From Martinezella lusitana (GTDB lineage: Bacteria > Pseudomonadota > Alphaproteobacteria > Rhizobiales > Rhizobiaceae), in NCBI RefSeq assembly GCF_014207095.1, contig NZ_JACHBG010000003.1:434001-498000 (forward strand): a stretch of DNA of 64,000 nt, read 5' to 3'. Shown here piece after piece: positions 1 through 9,283 of the stretch (the stretch's first letter is position 1; each line of letters opens with the position of its first letter). The translations under genes were made by a program, and so were the position numbers. The notes beneath the pieces were generated by a model, which saw only the letters and a list, made by a program, of their open reading frames with translations, did not search any database and was not told the origin of the DNA.

Positions 1-542
1 CGACGCCCTTTGACGGGATCATCGCAGGCCTCCTGGCGAAAAAGTACGACGCCGTCGTCGCGTCGATGACCATCACGCCGGAGCGCGAAAAGGCCGTAGA
101 CTTCGTCGGCCCTTACTATCACGCCGGCAGAGCGATCGTCGTGAAGGCAGATTCCTCCATCCAGAAGCTGGAAGACCTCAACGGTAAGATCGTCGGCGTC
201 ACGCTCGGCGACGCGCATGAAAAGTGGGCGAAGGCCCAGGGCAACCTGACGGTCCGCTCCTACAAGGGCCTTCCCGAAATGCTCGTCGATCTCGACGCCG
301 GCCGCATCAACGCTCTCGTGATGGACAGCGTTCCGGTCATGGTCGCCGTCAAGGAAACCGGCCAGAAGATCCGCATTCTCGATACGCCGAACATCGAAGG
401 CGGCCGTGTCGCTCTTGGTATCGCGATCCGCAAGAACAATCCGGAACTCAAGGCAAAGATGCAGAAGGTTCTCGAGGACATGCTCGCCGACGGCGCATAT
501 GAAAAGATCTCGATGAAATGGATCGGTAGCGATATTCGCTAA
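1..542 (+). CDS. Polar amino acid ABC transporter substrate-binding protein, 5' truncated
   Basis: The frame is already open at base 3 (T-P-F-D-G-I-I-A-G-L) and ends at TAA 540-542, so only the C-terminal part of a periplasmic family 3 solute-binding protein is present; its signal peptide lies outside the window. The motifs fit the family: PFDGIIAGL and a SMTITPERE stretch typical of lobe 1, then the hinge and a C-terminal DGAYEKISMKW helix. It would capture an amino acid and hand it to the permeases at 608 and 1266. The ligand cannot be told from sequence. It is followed after 65 bases by the permease genes in the same direction, so an operon is likely. Confidence 0.93.
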   Translation, partial: TPFDGIIAGLLAKKYDAVVASMTITPEREKAVDFVGPYYHAGRAIVVKADSSIQKLEDLNGKIVGVTLGDAHEKWAKAQGNLTVRSYKGLPEMLVDLDAGRINALVMDSVPVMVAVKETGQKIRILDTPNIEGGRVALGIAIRKNNPELKAKMQKVLEDMLADGAYEKISMKWIGSDIR

Positions 543-607
543 CTGGCATTTCGGTGTGGGTCGGATATGTCTCCGGCCCATTCACTATGACTTTTCGGAG
601 CGTTTCT

Positions 608-1255
608 ATGGATTTGGCGCTAATGCAGCGCGTCCTCCCGTTTTTTCTGGAGGCCGCGTGGGTGACATTGAGTATTTCCGTCCTCGCTATCCTGCTTGGC
701 TTCTGCATCGCAGTTATCCTGGTAGCGGGCCGGCTGTCGGATTTCTTCGTCGCTCGATGGTTTTCGCGGGCTTATGTTAGTGTGTTTCGAGGTACGCCCT
801 GTCTCGTGCAACTGTTCGTCCTTTATTTCGGCGGCCCGCAAATCGGGCTGGAACTTGAGCCATATTCGGCCGGCGTCATTGGTCTTGCCCTCAACATCGG
901 CGCCTATATGGCCGAGTCCATTCGCGGCGCCATCATCAATGTCGATCGCGGGCAGGCAGAAGCAGCGCGTTCGATCGGTTTCGGTCGCGGCCAAACGCTG
1001 TGGCTGGTGACCCTGCCGCAGGCGGCGCGCCTGATGATCAGGCCGCTCGGCGTGAATGCCGTTGCCTTGATCAAGGGATCGGCTCTGGTATCGACGATTT
1101 CGGTTATCGAGCTCACCTATACTGCTCAGCGCTTCATCAGCTCGACTTACAAGCCCTTCGAAATCTTCGCTGTATCCGCCGCGATTTACATCGTGATGGT
1201 CTACGCGGTTCGGTTCCTCGTCGATCGCCTCGATCAGCATTTCGCGCCAAGGTGA
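608..1255 (+). CDS. Amino acid ABC transporter permease (HisM/GlnP family)
   Basis: Inner-membrane subunit of the polar amino acid importer, about 215 residues with several hydrophobic helices. The cytoplasmic EAA coupling loop is visible near residue 118 (EAARSIGFGRGQ followed by LPQA), the part that contacts the ATPase. I chose the ATG at 608 because GGAG (597-600) sits at good spacing before it; an in-frame start at 554 has no ribosome site and would add a non-hydrophobic extension. It pairs with the second permease at 1266, ten bases downstream, and the two probably form a heterodimer. Confidence 0.93.
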   Translation: MDLALMQRVLPFFLEAAWVTLSISVLAILLGFCIAVILVAGRLSDFFVARWFSRAYVSVFRGTPCLVQLFVLYFGGPQIGLELEPYSAGVIGLALNIGAYMAESIRGAIINVDRGQAEAARSIGFGRGQTLWLVTLPQAARLMIRPLGVNAVALIKGSALVSTISVIELTYTAQRFISSTYKPFEIFAVSAAIYIVMVYAVRFLVDRLDQHFAPR

Positions 1256-1265
1256 GGATGCCCAT

Positions 1266-1925
1266 ATGCAAAATCTCGATTTCAGCGTCGTAACGCCCTA
1301 TTTCGGTCTTCTGATGACCGGTCTCTGGTGGACGCTTATCATGTTCGTCTGTTCGAGTGTGGTCAGCCTTGTGTTCGGCATAGCCTTTGCGCTGATCGTC
1401 CTCTACGCGCCCCCGATAACAGCTTTTCCTATACGGTTCCTCACCTGGCTTTTCATGGGAACGCCGCTCCTGCTGCAATTGTATCTGATCTACTACGGGC
1501 TCGTGCAGATCGGCATCGATATTCCCGCTGTTGGCGCCGGCATTATCGGCCTCAGCCTGCATTTCGCCGTCTACAACGCCGATGTCTTCCGCGCCGGCAT
1601 CCTGTCGGTCGATCCCGGCCAGATGGAAGGCGCGCGTTCGATCGGTCTCAGCCGCGGCCAGGCTCAACGCTACATCATCGTGCCACAGGCGCTCCGCAAG
1701 ACGATCGCGCCGATTGGCAACAATCTGATCGTGCTGCTCAAGGACACCTCGCTTGTTTCGATCATCGGTATCGCCGAGCTCGTCTACAGCGCGCAGATCG
1801 CCATCAGCGAAACCTATACGCCCTTCGAATTTTATCTAACCATTGCAGGTATTTACTACGTGGCAAACCTCGTCCTCGAAGCCGGATTGCAATTTCTTGA
1901 AAACAAGGTGGAGATGTCCCGATGA
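1266..1925 (+). CDS. Amino acid ABC transporter permease (HisQ/GlnP family)
   Basis: Second inner-membrane permease of the polar amino acid importer, 219 residues. The EAA loop lies near residue 122 ([11 protein letters not shown] with a following VPQALR), and the protein ends in a [13 protein letters not shown] tail common in this family. It starts ten bases after the first permease with a GTGAGG ribosome site. Its stop overlaps the ATPase start (ATGA at 1922-1925), so the two are translationally coupled. The closest families import glutamate, glutamine, histidine or opine-like compounds; the substrate is not resolvable here. Confidence 0.93.
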   Translation: MQNLDFSVVTPYFGLLMTGLWWTLIMFVCSSVVSLVFGIAFALIVLYAPPITAFPIRFLTWLFMGTPLLLQLYLIYYGLVQIGIDIPAVGAGIIGLSLHFAVYNADVFRAGILSVDPGQMEGARSIGLSRGQAQRYIIVPQALRKTIAPIGNNLIVLLKDTSLVSIIGIAELVYSAQIAISETYTPFEFYLTIAGIYYVANLVLEAGLQFLENKVEMSR

Positions 1926-2689
1926 GCGCCGCAAAGCCCATGGTCGAAGTCAAGGGTGCCCGCAAGGCATATGGGGCGCTCGAAGTGCTCAAAGGGATCG
2001 ATCTGTCGGTCTCGCGCGGGCAGATTATCGCCATCATCGGCCCGAGCGGTTCAGGCAAAAGCACGCTTCTGCGGTCGATCAATCATCTCGAAGTGCTGAA
2101 CGGCGGCGAGGTCTGGCTCGATGGCGAGCTGGTCAATCGTCGGCTGAAGGGAAATGCATTCGAACGGCACATCAACGCCGTGCGCCAGCAGATGGGCATG
2201 GTGTTCCAGCATTTCAATCTGTTTCCGCATCTGACCGTCCTTGAGAATATCACGCTCGGTCCCGTCAAGCTGAAGGGCCTTTCGAAGCCGGCCGCGCGGG
2301 AACTGGCGGTGGAGCTGCTGTCCAAGGTCGGGCTTGCCGACAAGATCGACGCCTATCCGTCGCGGCTGTCCGGCGGCCAGAAGCAACGAGTCGCGATCGC
2401 GCGTGCGCTGGCCATGCAGCCGAAGGTGATGCTCTTCGACGAAGCGACATCGGCCCTGGACCCAGAGCTGGTCGACGAGGTCAACGCCGTCATGAAGCAG
2501 CTTGCCGCCGAGCACATGACGATGCTGATCGTTACCCACGAAATGCGCTTTGCCGGCGAAGTGGCCGATCGCATCGTCTTCATGGATGGCGGCGTGGTCG
2601 TCGAGGAAGGCGCGCCGCAACAGATCCTGCAGAACCCGAACCATGACAGAACCCGGTCGTTCCTGAAAAAGCACCTTCACGATCGATAG
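1922..2689 (+). CDS. Amino acid ABC transporter ATP-binding protein (GlnQ/HisP family)
   Basis: Cytoplasmic ATPase, 255 residues, the normal length for GlnQ/HisP. Walker A is GPSGSGKS at residues 40-47, the ABC signature LSGGQ at 149-153, Walker [13 protein letters not shown] about 20 residues later, and the H-loop histidine lies in IVTHEMRFA. The [14 protein letters not shown]-loop region is typical of the polar amino acid subfamily. It is coupled to the upstream permease by a four-base overlap and completes the importer. The 126 bases after it contain no clear terminator, so read-through into the CofD-like gene is possible. Confidence 0.95.
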   Translation: MSAAKPMVEVKGARKAYGALEVLKGIDLSVSRGQIIAIIGPSGSGKSTLLRSINHLEVLNGGEVWLDGELVNRRLKGNAFERHINAVRQQMGMVFQHFNLFPHLTVLENITLGPVKLKGLSKPAARELAVELLSKVGLADKIDAYPSRLSGGQKQRVAIARALAMQPKVMLFDEATSALDPELVDEVNAVMKQLAAEHMTMLIVTHEMRFAGEVADRIVFMDGGVVVEEGAPQQILQNPNHDRTRSFLKKHLHDR

Positions 2690-2815
2690 GATGCATCCGG
2701 CCTGATCGGCTTGGAAATGCATTTATATCACCCATGTCAGGATTTGTGACGATCCGCTCTCTTTTGCGGATCGTTGCCGCACGATATTCTCCACTTTAGA
2801 TTTATGGGAGTGGGC

Positions 2816-3949
2816 ATGAAGAAGATCGTCTTGTTTTCCGGTGGGAGCGCGTGTCGTTCGATCAACATCGCTTTGTGCCAAAGCGGTGTCGAGGTCACAC
2901 GCATCGTGCCCGCCTGGGACAGCGGCGGAAGTTCCAAGGTCATTCGCGAGCGATTGGGCATCCTCTCCGTCGGCGACATCCGCCAGGCGCTGATGACGAT
3001 GGCCCACGGAGAGGGATGTGCCGGCGATGTGGTGAAGATCTGCAATGCGCGGATCTCGGCCAACCTCGGTCTCGATGACGCCCGGAAGGAGTTCCTGTTC
3101 TATGCCAAGCGCGGCCATCCGCTGCTCGAGAGAATGGAGCCGGGCCTGCGCAGCGCGATCCTGAACTATCTCAATACGTTCGCTTCGGCCGTCGGCGACG
3201 ATTTCGATTTCAGGCATGGCAGCATCGGGAACTTCATTTTGACCGGAGCGTGCCTTGCCCACAACGGCGATGTCAACACGGCAATCTTCGTGTTTAGAAA
3301 GCTATGTGGCATCAACGGTAATGTTTGGCCCTCCTCGATCGATAGCGATCTCGTGCTGTCGGCGACGTTGAAAGATGGAAGGACAGTGGTTCCGCAGGAT
3401 GCGATCACGACCATGTCCGAACCGGAGGCCCGGATCGGGGTCGCTAAACTCGACCTCAGTCGCACGAGCGGTGAGCGGCCAACCGCAAACTCGGCTGTTC
3501 TCGACGCAATAGCGCAGGCTGACCTCATCGCCTTCGGGCCGGGCAGCGTCTATACGAGCGTCATCCCGCATCTTCTGGTGGATGATGTCGTCGCAGCTGT
3601 CGAACGGGCCAACTGTCCGAAAGTGCTCATCGGCAATATTCTGCAGTGCCGTGAGACGATCGGCCTGACGTTGGCGGATGTGTCATCGGCGTTCGATTTT
3701 CACTGGCGCGACCACGGTGGATCGTCGGGCCTGTTTTCTCACATTCTGGCAAACCGCGTGCTCTTTCCCTTCGAAAAGACGGTTGGCAGATTCCCCTATC
3801 TCACGGACGGTTTGTCCGAAACGCCTGCTTATATGCTTATTCGGGATGAGTTCGAGGATGCCTGGAGCCGCGGTCAGCATGACGGCGAAGCGATTGCTGC
3901 AAGCCTGCTGAAGATCATGGCAAGCGGCAACGAGGCTGGCCGGGCATGA
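2816..3949 (+). CDS. CofD/YvcK-superfamily protein
   Basis: About 377 residues. It carries the glycine-rich N-terminal strand FSGGSACRSINIAL, the DSGGSS motif (residues 35-40) followed by GILSVGDIRQAL, a GSIGNFILTGA segment, and FGPGSVYTSVIPHLLV. All are hallmarks of the fold shared by CofD (2-phospho-L-lactate transferase) and YvcK (UDP-sugar-binding regulator of carbon and wall metabolism). Cofactor F420 synthesis is not expected in rhizobia, so a transferase role is doubtful. It may match the CofD-like family of the so-called GAK gene systems, but none of their other members is nearby. The ATG at 2816 is preferred because GGGAG (2806-2810) precedes it; a start at 2774 has none. Confidence 0.85.
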   Translation: MKKIVLFSGGSACRSINIALCQSGVEVTRIVPAWDSGGSSKVIRERLGILSVGDIRQALMTMAHGEGCAGDVVKICNARISANLGLDDARKEFLFYAKRGHPLLERMEPGLRSAILNYLNTFASAVGDDFDFRHGSIGNFILTGACLAHNGDVNTAIFVFRKLCGINGNVWPSSIDSDLVLSATLKDGRTVVPQDAITTMSEPEARIGVAKLDLSRTSGERPTANSAVLDAIAQADLIAFGPGSVYTSVIPHLLVDDVVAAVERANCPKVLIGNILQCRETIGLTLADVSSAFDFHWRDHGGSSGLFSHILANRVLFPFEKTVGRFPYLTDGLSETPAYMLIRDEFEDAWSRGQHDGEAIAASLLKIMASGNEAGRA

Positions 3950-4075
3950 GTTGAGCGGATAGGCCCCATTGCCGAAGTCTATTCCGAAGCTTGACTATCC
4001 CGGTCGCATCTTTGCGCACGACTTTGCCAAGACGTGAGCAACGTTAAAGGCCGTTAAAATGGGCGCGCAGCGGCG

Positions 4076-5152
4076 TTACGAGCGGTCTCGATCCTTGGCA
4101 TCACCAGCAGGAGCCGGGCCGGCAGTGTCGCGGAGTATGAAGCGCGCGCCCAGAACGACCTTCATGTCCTGCGAACCGTCCCTGTGTTCGATGGCGTCGC
4201 AGAGAAGCTTCAACGCATGCCGTCCGGCCTCCTGCGAAAGACCGCTCAAGGTCGAAAGCGCTGGGTAGGTCATGGCAGGCAGCGCGTCGTCGCATCCGAT
4301 GAGGCTGATATCCCTGGGAACATCTATGCCCAGGGCCGAGAGCCGTGCATGCGCTCCCTGGGCCGTCAGATCGTCGAACGCCAGGATTGCCGTCACGCCC
4401 GCCGCGACGGCTTCCTCGGCGGCCGCTTCGCCGCCCTCGAAGCTCGGTTCGGATAGGGGGATGATCGAAAGGCGCATGTCCGTCCGGCGGCATGCCTCGG
4501 TCGCCGCCTCCATACGCTGCTGATTGGACCAGGATTCCTTTGGGCCCGAGAGATATGCAATGTGGCGGTGGCCGTTTTCGGCCAGGAAACCGACGGCTTC
4601 CATCACAGCCGCCTGCGTATCGATCAACACGCGCGGCAGACCGGCCATATCGCGATTGATCAGCGTGATGGGGTGGCGCGCGGCATGGATCTTCACTTGC
4701 GCCTCGCTCAGGCGGGTCGACGCCAGGATGATTCCGTCGGTCTGTCCGGCAAGCCGCTCGAAGAGCGTGTTTTCTCGCGCACCGCTCTCGCCCGAGGAAC
4801 CGAGAAACAGGCAGAGCCCCAGCGCGTCTGCCTGGCTCTGGATCGCCTTGATGAGCGGCGGAAAGAACGGATTGGCGATATCGGGCACCAGCAGGCCGAT
4901 ATTGCCTGTCCGGCCCGTCGACAGCGCGCGCGCCATATTGTTTGGCCGATAACCGATCTCCTCGGCGATCGCGAGGATCTGCGCAACGGTCTTCGGATTA
5001 AGCAGGTCGGGCCGGCTGAACGCGCGCGACACTGTCGAGCGGGACGTATTGGCGCGTTCGGCGATCTCATCCAGCGTCGGCTTTACCCTCGTCTTCGGAT
5101 CCCTCTTACCAGCGATAGTCGTGCCCTCCCTCTTCGGCACTCGCGGCGGCAA
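4076..5152 (-). CDS. LacI-family transcriptional regulator
   Basis: 358 residues. The N-terminal helix-turn-helix reads TLDEIAERANTSRSTVSRAF (about residues 26-45), followed by the hinge helix NNMARALSTGRTGNIGLLVP and a periplasmic-binding-protein-like effector domain containing PDIANPFFPPLI and a GCDDALPAM segment. It is the last gene of a minus-strand unit with two oxidoreductases; its ATG at 5152 overlaps the end of the upstream gene by 47 bases and no better start is visible. It most likely represses the sugar catabolic genes from the two operator-like sites at 7173 and 7292, with a pathway intermediate or the sugar as inducer. Confidence 0.93.
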   Translation of the reverse strand: MPPRVPKREGTTIAGKRDPKTRVKPTLDEIAERANTSRSTVSRAFSRPDLLNPKTVAQILAIAEEIGYRPNNMARALSTGRTGNIGLLVPDIANPFFPPLIKAIQSQADALGLCLFLGSSGESGARENTLFERLAGQTDGIILASTRLSEAQVKIHAARHPITLINRDMAGLPRVLIDTQAAVMEAVGFLAENGHRHIAYLSGPKESWSNQQRMEAATEACRRTDMRLSIIPLSEPSFEGGEAAAEEAVAAGVTAILAFDDLTAQGAHARLSALGIDVPRDISLIGCDDALPAMTYPALSTLSGLSQEAGRHALKLLCDAIEHRDGSQDMKVVLGARFILRDTAGPAPAGDAKDRDRS

Positions 5153-6098
5153 GGGCCGCGATGCGGCTTGCCAGAAGAGCCTCTGCGGTCGAAACCTGCA
5201 AGGGTGCCTTGCCCGTCAGCGCGTCGAGGGCGTCGTCCGCCGGGCCGATAGGGGCGGGCAGATCAGGTTCCCAAAGGCTCCGGCTGTCGGTCTCGACAAG
5301 AAGACGGCCTTCGCCGAAAAGAATATCCATTCGCCCGCGCGTGCCGATGAGGCGCATGGCGTAATCGCCGTGCCTTGCTGCGGCCTCGGGCTGCCTCCAA
5401 TCCATGTCGATCACAGCCTGCAAACCAGTCTCCAATGTTAGCAGCGCACGGCCGGCCAGGGCAAATCCCGCGTGCTTCTCCGGGCAAGCGGGGCTCTTCC
5501 AGCCGCTGACACGGCCCGAGCGCGCGCCCGTCAGCCATAGGACAAGATCGATGTCGTGAACAGCCAGATCGTTCACGATGCTGCCATAGAGTGAGGGGTC
5601 GAAAAACCAGGCTGGCCGCGCCGACGGCAGCAGCTTGTGCGGGCCTGTGGAGGTGATGGCGACCAGATCGCCGATCTCACCGCCAAGGAAAAGTTCGCAT
5701 GCCTTTCGTGTGACGGGATAGAAGCGCTTCTCCAGCATCAGCGCCACACGGTTGCGGCCGCCGTCGGCCTTGGCGATCCTGTCCACCTCCGCGACGGTTA
5801 GAGCCAAAGGCTTGTCGGCGATGACAAAAAGTCCTCGCTCAAGGCAGGCTTCGATCAGCCCGGCACGAAGTCCGGGTTCGGCAATCACCGCAGCCGCATC
5901 GATATCATGCCGCGCAAGCAGCGACGTCATATCGGCATAGCCGGGAACACCAAGCTTGGCGCCATAGCTGGCCCGCCGTGCCTCATCGTGATCGGCAAGA
6001 GCGACCAGTTCGACGTCCGAGCGTGTGGCAAGGGCGTCGGTCACATAGCTGATATGGCCATGGGCGGCGCCTAGGATCGCAAGCTTCTTGACGGACAT
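5106..6098 (-). CDS. Gfo/Idh/MocA-family oxidoreductase
   Basis: About 330 residues. The N-terminal Rossmann fold begins KKLAILGAAHGHISYVTDAL, and the EKP-type dinucleotide/substrate motif appears as ADKPLALT. The C-terminal alpha/beta domain contains the HDIDLVLWLTG segment with a candidate catalytic His. These enzymes oxidise or reduce sugar hydroxyls with NAD(P). A GTG at 6101 immediately precedes the ATG at 6098; the ATG has a GGAG (6106-6109) upstream and overlaps the previous gene's TGA, so coupled translation is likely. It pairs with a second family member, suggesting two successive redox steps on a sugar or glycoside. Confidence 0.9.
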   Translation of the reverse strand: MSVKKLAILGAAHGHISYVTDALATRSDVELVALADHDEARRASYGAKLGVPGYADMTSLLARHDIDAAAVIAEPGLRAGLIEACLERGLFVIADKPLALTVAEVDRIAKADGGRNRVALMLEKRFYPVTRKACELFLGGEIGDLVAITSTGPHKLLPSARPAWFFDPSLYGSIVNDLAVHDIDLVLWLTGARSGRVSGWKSPACPEKHAGFALAGRALLTLETGLQAVIDMDWRQPEAAARHGDYAMRLIGTRGRMDILFGEGRLLVETDSRSLWEPDLPAPIGPADDALDALTGKAPLQVSTAEALLASRIAALAAASAEEGGHDYRW

Positions 6099-7135
6099 CA
6101 CGCGTCTCCGATCTCATTCATCGCGACTCGCCGGCCGGTTTCGGCCGAGCGATAGATGGCGGTAATCACGCGCACAGCTTCAAGCCCGTCGCGGAAGGTG
6201 ATCCGCGCGGGGCGCTTGTCGAAAATGGCATCCCTGACATCCTCCCATTGGTCGACATGGCCGCGAATGCCGATGCTGACCTGGCTTCCAGCCCCGCTTT
6301 TGATCGAGGAATCCGCGGCGGCAGGCAAAGGTTGGTCGGGAAAGCTCCAATCGACGACATCGGTGTGATTGAGCGCTACATGCCCTTGATCGGTGAACAG
6401 CATGAGTGCGGCAGGCCGACCGGGAGGTGTTGTCGTGCTGGTGATGAGCGTGCCGCGCGCGCCGTTTTCGAAGACCAGAAGTGCCTGGCAGAAATCCTCG
6501 CTGCCACCGGCGCGTCCAGCCATGTTCGTCGCCTCTGCCGTGACGCTGGCAACGGGGCCGAAAAGCCAAAGCATCAGGTCGAGCGTGTGAATGCCCTGGT
6601 TGAAGAGCGATCCTCCGCCTTGCGCATCAAGCTTACGCCATGGTTTTTCATCGTAATATGCGTCGGCGCGATGCCAGTAGACCTGACCTTCAATGGCGAT
6701 AGGCCGGCCGAGTTCGCCTGCATGCAGGCGGCGATGAATGTCCTGATGCTGCGCTTCCAGCCGTCGCTGGGACATGGTCGAGCACACGAGATCGGCGGCG
6801 AGGGAGCGGTGATAGAGATCGATTGCCTCTTCGAGGTCGACCGCGAGCGGCTTTTCGACGACGACATGCAAGCCCTTATCGAGCGCGGCACGGGCGGGGG
6901 CATAGTGGGAGCCGCTCGGGGTCGCAATCACCACGGCATCCAGATCGGCATCGTCGATCATGGTCGATGCATCGGCGAAGAATTGCACATTTGCCGGCGT
7001 TCCGAACGCTGCCAGCTCCTCTGCTGTTCCTCCGGCAACGGCGGTCAGCTCCACTCCTTCCGCGGCGGCGATCGCATCCCGGTGAACCCTGCCGATCGTT
7101 CCTGGCCCGACCAACCCGACTTTGATTGCCGTCAC
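6098..7135 (-). CDS. Gfo/Idh/MocA-family oxidoreductase
   Basis: 345 residues. The Rossmann fold starts IKVGLVGPGTIGRVHRDAI, and the conserved EKPLAVDLEEA motif gives the catalytic Lys. A substrate-side NQGIHTLDLMLWLFGPV segment supplies the expected His. The start is GTG at 7135, with AAGGAG (7145-7150) about nine bases before it. An ATG two bases upstream is out of frame and runs straight into TGA. It is the first gene of the minus-strand unit, divergent from nagB, and shares the operator-bearing promoter region. Substrate unknown; an inositol- or hexose-type dehydrogenase or 3-keto-glycoside-forming enzyme is plausible. Confidence 0.91.
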   Translation of the reverse strand: MTAIKVGLVGPGTIGRVHRDAIAAAEGVELTAVAGGTAEELAAFGTPANVQFFADASTMIDDADLDAVVIATPSGSHYAPARAALDKGLHVVVEKPLAVDLEEAIDLYHRSLAADLVCSTMSQRRLEAQHQDIHRRLHAGELGRPIAIEGQVYWHRADAYYDEKPWRKLDAQGGGSLFNQGIHTLDLMLWLFGPVASVTAEATNMAGRAGGSEDFCQALLVFENGARGTLITSTTTPPGRPAALMLFTDQGHVALNHTDVVDWSFPDQPLPAAADSSIKSGAGSQVSIGIRGHVDQWEDVRDAIFDKRPARITFRDGLEAVRVITAIYRSAETGRRVAMNEIGDA

Positions 7136-7172
7136 ATCTATCTCCTTTAGTGTCCGCTCTGTTGCTTATTTA

Positions 7173-7186
7173 TGCAACCGCTTTCA
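7173..7186. promoter_or_regulatory. Putative LacI-family operator, site 1
   Basis: TGCAACCGCTTTCA matches the LacI/GalR-type pattern TGCAAYCGRTTGCA at 12 of 14 positions, with the central CG intact. It lies 38-51 bases upstream of the GTG start at 7135, so it could control the minus-strand oxidoreductase-lacI unit. Inferred from resemblance to site 2 and the nearby lacI gene. Confidence 0.6.
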
Positions 7187-7283
7187 TGGAAATTGCAAGA
7201 GCATTTAAGTGAAGGCGGTAAAAATGTCGCGATTATCGCATCAATCCCGTATCAATAATCTTAGAATGTCGATATTTGGCCTA

Positions 7284-7312
7284 TTGACTTATGCAATCGG
7301 TTGCAAATAACT
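7284..7312 (+). promoter_or_regulatory. Putative promoter of the nagB-nagA-ABC-uxuAB unit
   Basis: A TTGACT -35 hexamer (7284-7289) is followed after 17 bases by an ATAACT -10-like hexamer (7307-7312). The best LacI-type operator sits in the spacer, a classic repressing position. Transcription would start near 7319, before the Shine-Dalgarno AGGGAG at 7328-7333. Confidence 0.5.
7292..7305. promoter_or_regulatory. Putative LacI-family operator, site 2
   Basis: TGCAATCGGTTGCA is a near-perfect palindrome around a central CG, the usual form of LacI/GalR-family sites. It lies between the -35 and -10 of the promoter reading into nagB. With site 1, 119 bases away, it could allow looping or joint control of both divergent units by the regulator at 4076-5152. 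Confidence 0.72.
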
Positions 7313-7341
7313 TGAAGGCAATGACACAGGGAGCACAGCAA

Positions 7342-8121
7342 ATGCCGCTTGCATGGCAAACAGATCGTCTCGCCACCCAAAGCTATTCGTCCCGCGACGA
7401 GATGGCGGAAGCGGCAAGCCGCGATTTGGCCGAGGCCCTGCGCGGCCTTCTGGCTGCAAAGACGCGCGTCAGCGTCATGTTCGCTGCTGCTCCGAGCCAG
7501 CAGGATACGCTCGCGCTTTTGCGCAATGCGGCAGATATTGACTGGAGCCGGATCGCGGCTTTTCACATGGATGAATATATCGGCCTCGATATTGGTCATC
7601 AGGCGCGTTTCGCCAATTGGCTGGATCGCCACCTCTTCACCCTGGTTCCGTTCGGGAAAATCCACCGTATCGAACCCCATCGCTTTTCCTCGCCGGAGGC
7701 CTGTGCGGCCGACTATGCCGGAAGACTTGCGGAAGAGCCGCTCGATCTCGTCTGTCTCGGCGTCGGCATGAACGGACATCTTGCCTTCAACGATCCGCCT
7801 GACGCCCGCTTCGAGGATCGGCAGAGCGTGAAGGTGGTCACGCTTGCGCAGGACTGCCGCATTCAGCAGGTGGAGGACGAGTGTTTCGCAAGTCTGGCCG
7901 ATGTGCCGCAACAGGCGATTACCGTCACCATCCCGGCTCTGCTGTCGGCTGGGCGAATGATTTCCGTCGTCCCCGGTGCGCTGAAGAAAGCCGCCGTCAC
8001 GCGGATGCTGACAGGGCCGATTGCCGAGGATTGCCCGGCCAGCATTTTGCGGCGGCATCCACAAGCGGTGCTCTATCTCGATGAGGCTTCCACGCCCGAC
8101 GTCTTTCGGAGAGCGGCATGA
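7342..8121 (+). CDS. nagB: Glucosamine-6-phosphate deaminase-like protein (NagB/GalM-6P isomerase family)
   Basis: About 259 residues, close to NagB length. The family hallmarks are visible: FHMDEYIGL with the catalytic Asp-Glu, and GVGMNGHLAFNDPP carrying the catalytic-site His. The reaction expected is an aldose-ketose isomerisation with loss of ammonia from an amino sugar phosphate. I place the start at ATG 7342, eight bases after AGGGAG; earlier in-frame ATGs at 7291 and 7321 lie in or next to the operator/promoter. It overlaps nagA by four bases. The neighbouring uxuAB genes leave room for a modified substrate, so the exact sugar is not certain. Confidence 0.88.
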   Translation: MPLAWQTDRLATQSYSSRDEMAEAASRDLAEALRGLLAAKTRVSVMFAAAPSQQDTLALLRNAADIDWSRIAAFHMDEYIGLDIGHQARFANWLDRHLFTLVPFGKIHRIEPHRFSSPEACAADYAGRLAEEPLDLVCLGVGMNGHLAFNDPPDARFEDRQSVKVVTLAQDCRIQQVEDECFASLADVPQQAITVTIPALLSAGRMISVVPGALKKAAVTRMLTGPIAEDCPASILRRHPQAVLYLDEASTPDVFRRAA

Positions 8122-9281
8122 TCGTCGGGCGGCACGCGATATCAGGAGACATCCTTGAGCTGACCGTGAGCGACGGCCGGGTTGCTGCCGTCAAAGAGCT
8201 GGACGGCGCGACCGGTGAAGACCTTCCCTGGCTGGCGCCTGGTCTGGTCGATCTGCAGGTCAACGGATGGGGCGGTCATGACTTCAACAGTGCCGATATC
8301 GATGAAGAAACGGTTTACGCCGTTGCAAGAGGATTGCGCGAACAGGGTGTCAGAGCCTTTCTGCCGACCGTGATCACGGCTTCCCAAGAGACGATCTGCA
8401 ATGCGCTTTCCGTCATTGCCGGTGCGCGCCGGAAGCATGCCTGGCTCGCCGGCATGATACCCGGCATACATGTCGAGGGGCCGTTCATCTCGCCGCAAGA
8501 CGGCGCGCGTGGTGCGCATCCGCGTGATCATGTCCGCGGACCCTCATGCGAGGAATTCGACCAGTGGCGGGAGGCATCCGGCAACCTGGTGAAGTTGGTG
8601 ACGCTCTGCCCGGCTACGGAAGGTGCGGATGCCTTCATTCGTCACGTCCGTGCTAGAGGATGCCTCGTCTCCATCGGGCATTCCGCGGCCGACACGGCTG
8701 ACATCGCCATGGCTGCGCAAGCCGGGGCAGGCTTCAGCACGCATCTCGGTAACGGCATTGCCTCGACACTGCCCCGCCACCCCAATCTCCTATGGGCGCA
8801 ACTCGCAAATTCGAGGCTGCAGGCGATGTTCATCGCCGATGGCCACCATCTCGATCGCGAAACGCTGACCGCGATGTTGAGAGCAAAAGGCGTGGAGCGG
8901 TCGATCCTCGTCAGCGATATGGTTGCGCTCGCCGGCATGGCGCCTGGCCGCTATCGCCAGCCCATCGGCGGTGACGTCGAGCTGTCGGCTGATGGACGTC
9001 TGGCGATGGTGGGAATGGCGACCCTTGCAGGCGCGGCGACGCCGCTTGTCGACGGCGTGGCTCTGGCGGCAAGCCTTGAGGGCTTCAGCCTCGGAGATGC
9101 GGTCACCATGGCGGCGGTCAACCCGGCGAGAGCGCTTGGTCTGGAAACGGACTTCGTCCAGGGCGCGACAGCGGATTTCATCGCGTTCCATTGGGCGCCG
9201 GGAGATCGCCACCTGCGCCTGTGTGAAACGACATTGGCAGCGGGCCTTCCCGCTTCGCCCAAGAAGACACCGGGGAAATAG
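8118..9281 (+). CDS. nagA: N-acetylglucosamine-6-phosphate deacetylase (NagA-like amidohydrolase)
   Basis: 387 residues, the usual NagA length. Seen in order: [18 protein letters not shown] after the first beta strands, the metal-binding HVEGPFISP with Glu, SIGHSAA and STHLGNG histidines, ADGHHLD, and SDMVALAG with the catalytic Asp. It would remove the acetyl group from an N-acetyl amino sugar 6-phosphate in the cytoplasm before NagB acts. It starts inside the nagB stop (ATGA) and ends three bases before the ABC ATPase gene, so it belongs to one operon. The THLGNG segment differs from the common THLFNAM, a possible sign of altered specificity. Confidence 0.9.
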   Translation: MIVGRHAISGDILELTVSDGRVAAVKELDGATGEDLPWLAPGLVDLQVNGWGGHDFNSADIDEETVYAVARGLREQGVRAFLPTVITASQETICNALSVIAGARRKHAWLAGMIPGIHVEGPFISPQDGARGAHPRDHVRGPSCEEFDQWREASGNLVKLVTLCPATEGADAFIRHVRARGCLVSIGHSAADTADIAMAAQAGAGFSTHLGNGIASTLPRHPNLLWAQLANSRLQAMFIADGHHLDRETLTAMLRAKGVERSILVSDMVALAGMAPGRYRQPIGGDVELSADGRLAMVGMATLAGAATPLVDGVALAASLEGFSLGDAVTMAAVNPARALGLETDFVQGATADFIAFHWAPGDRHLRLCETTLAAGLPASPKKTPGK

Positions 9282-9283
9282 AA

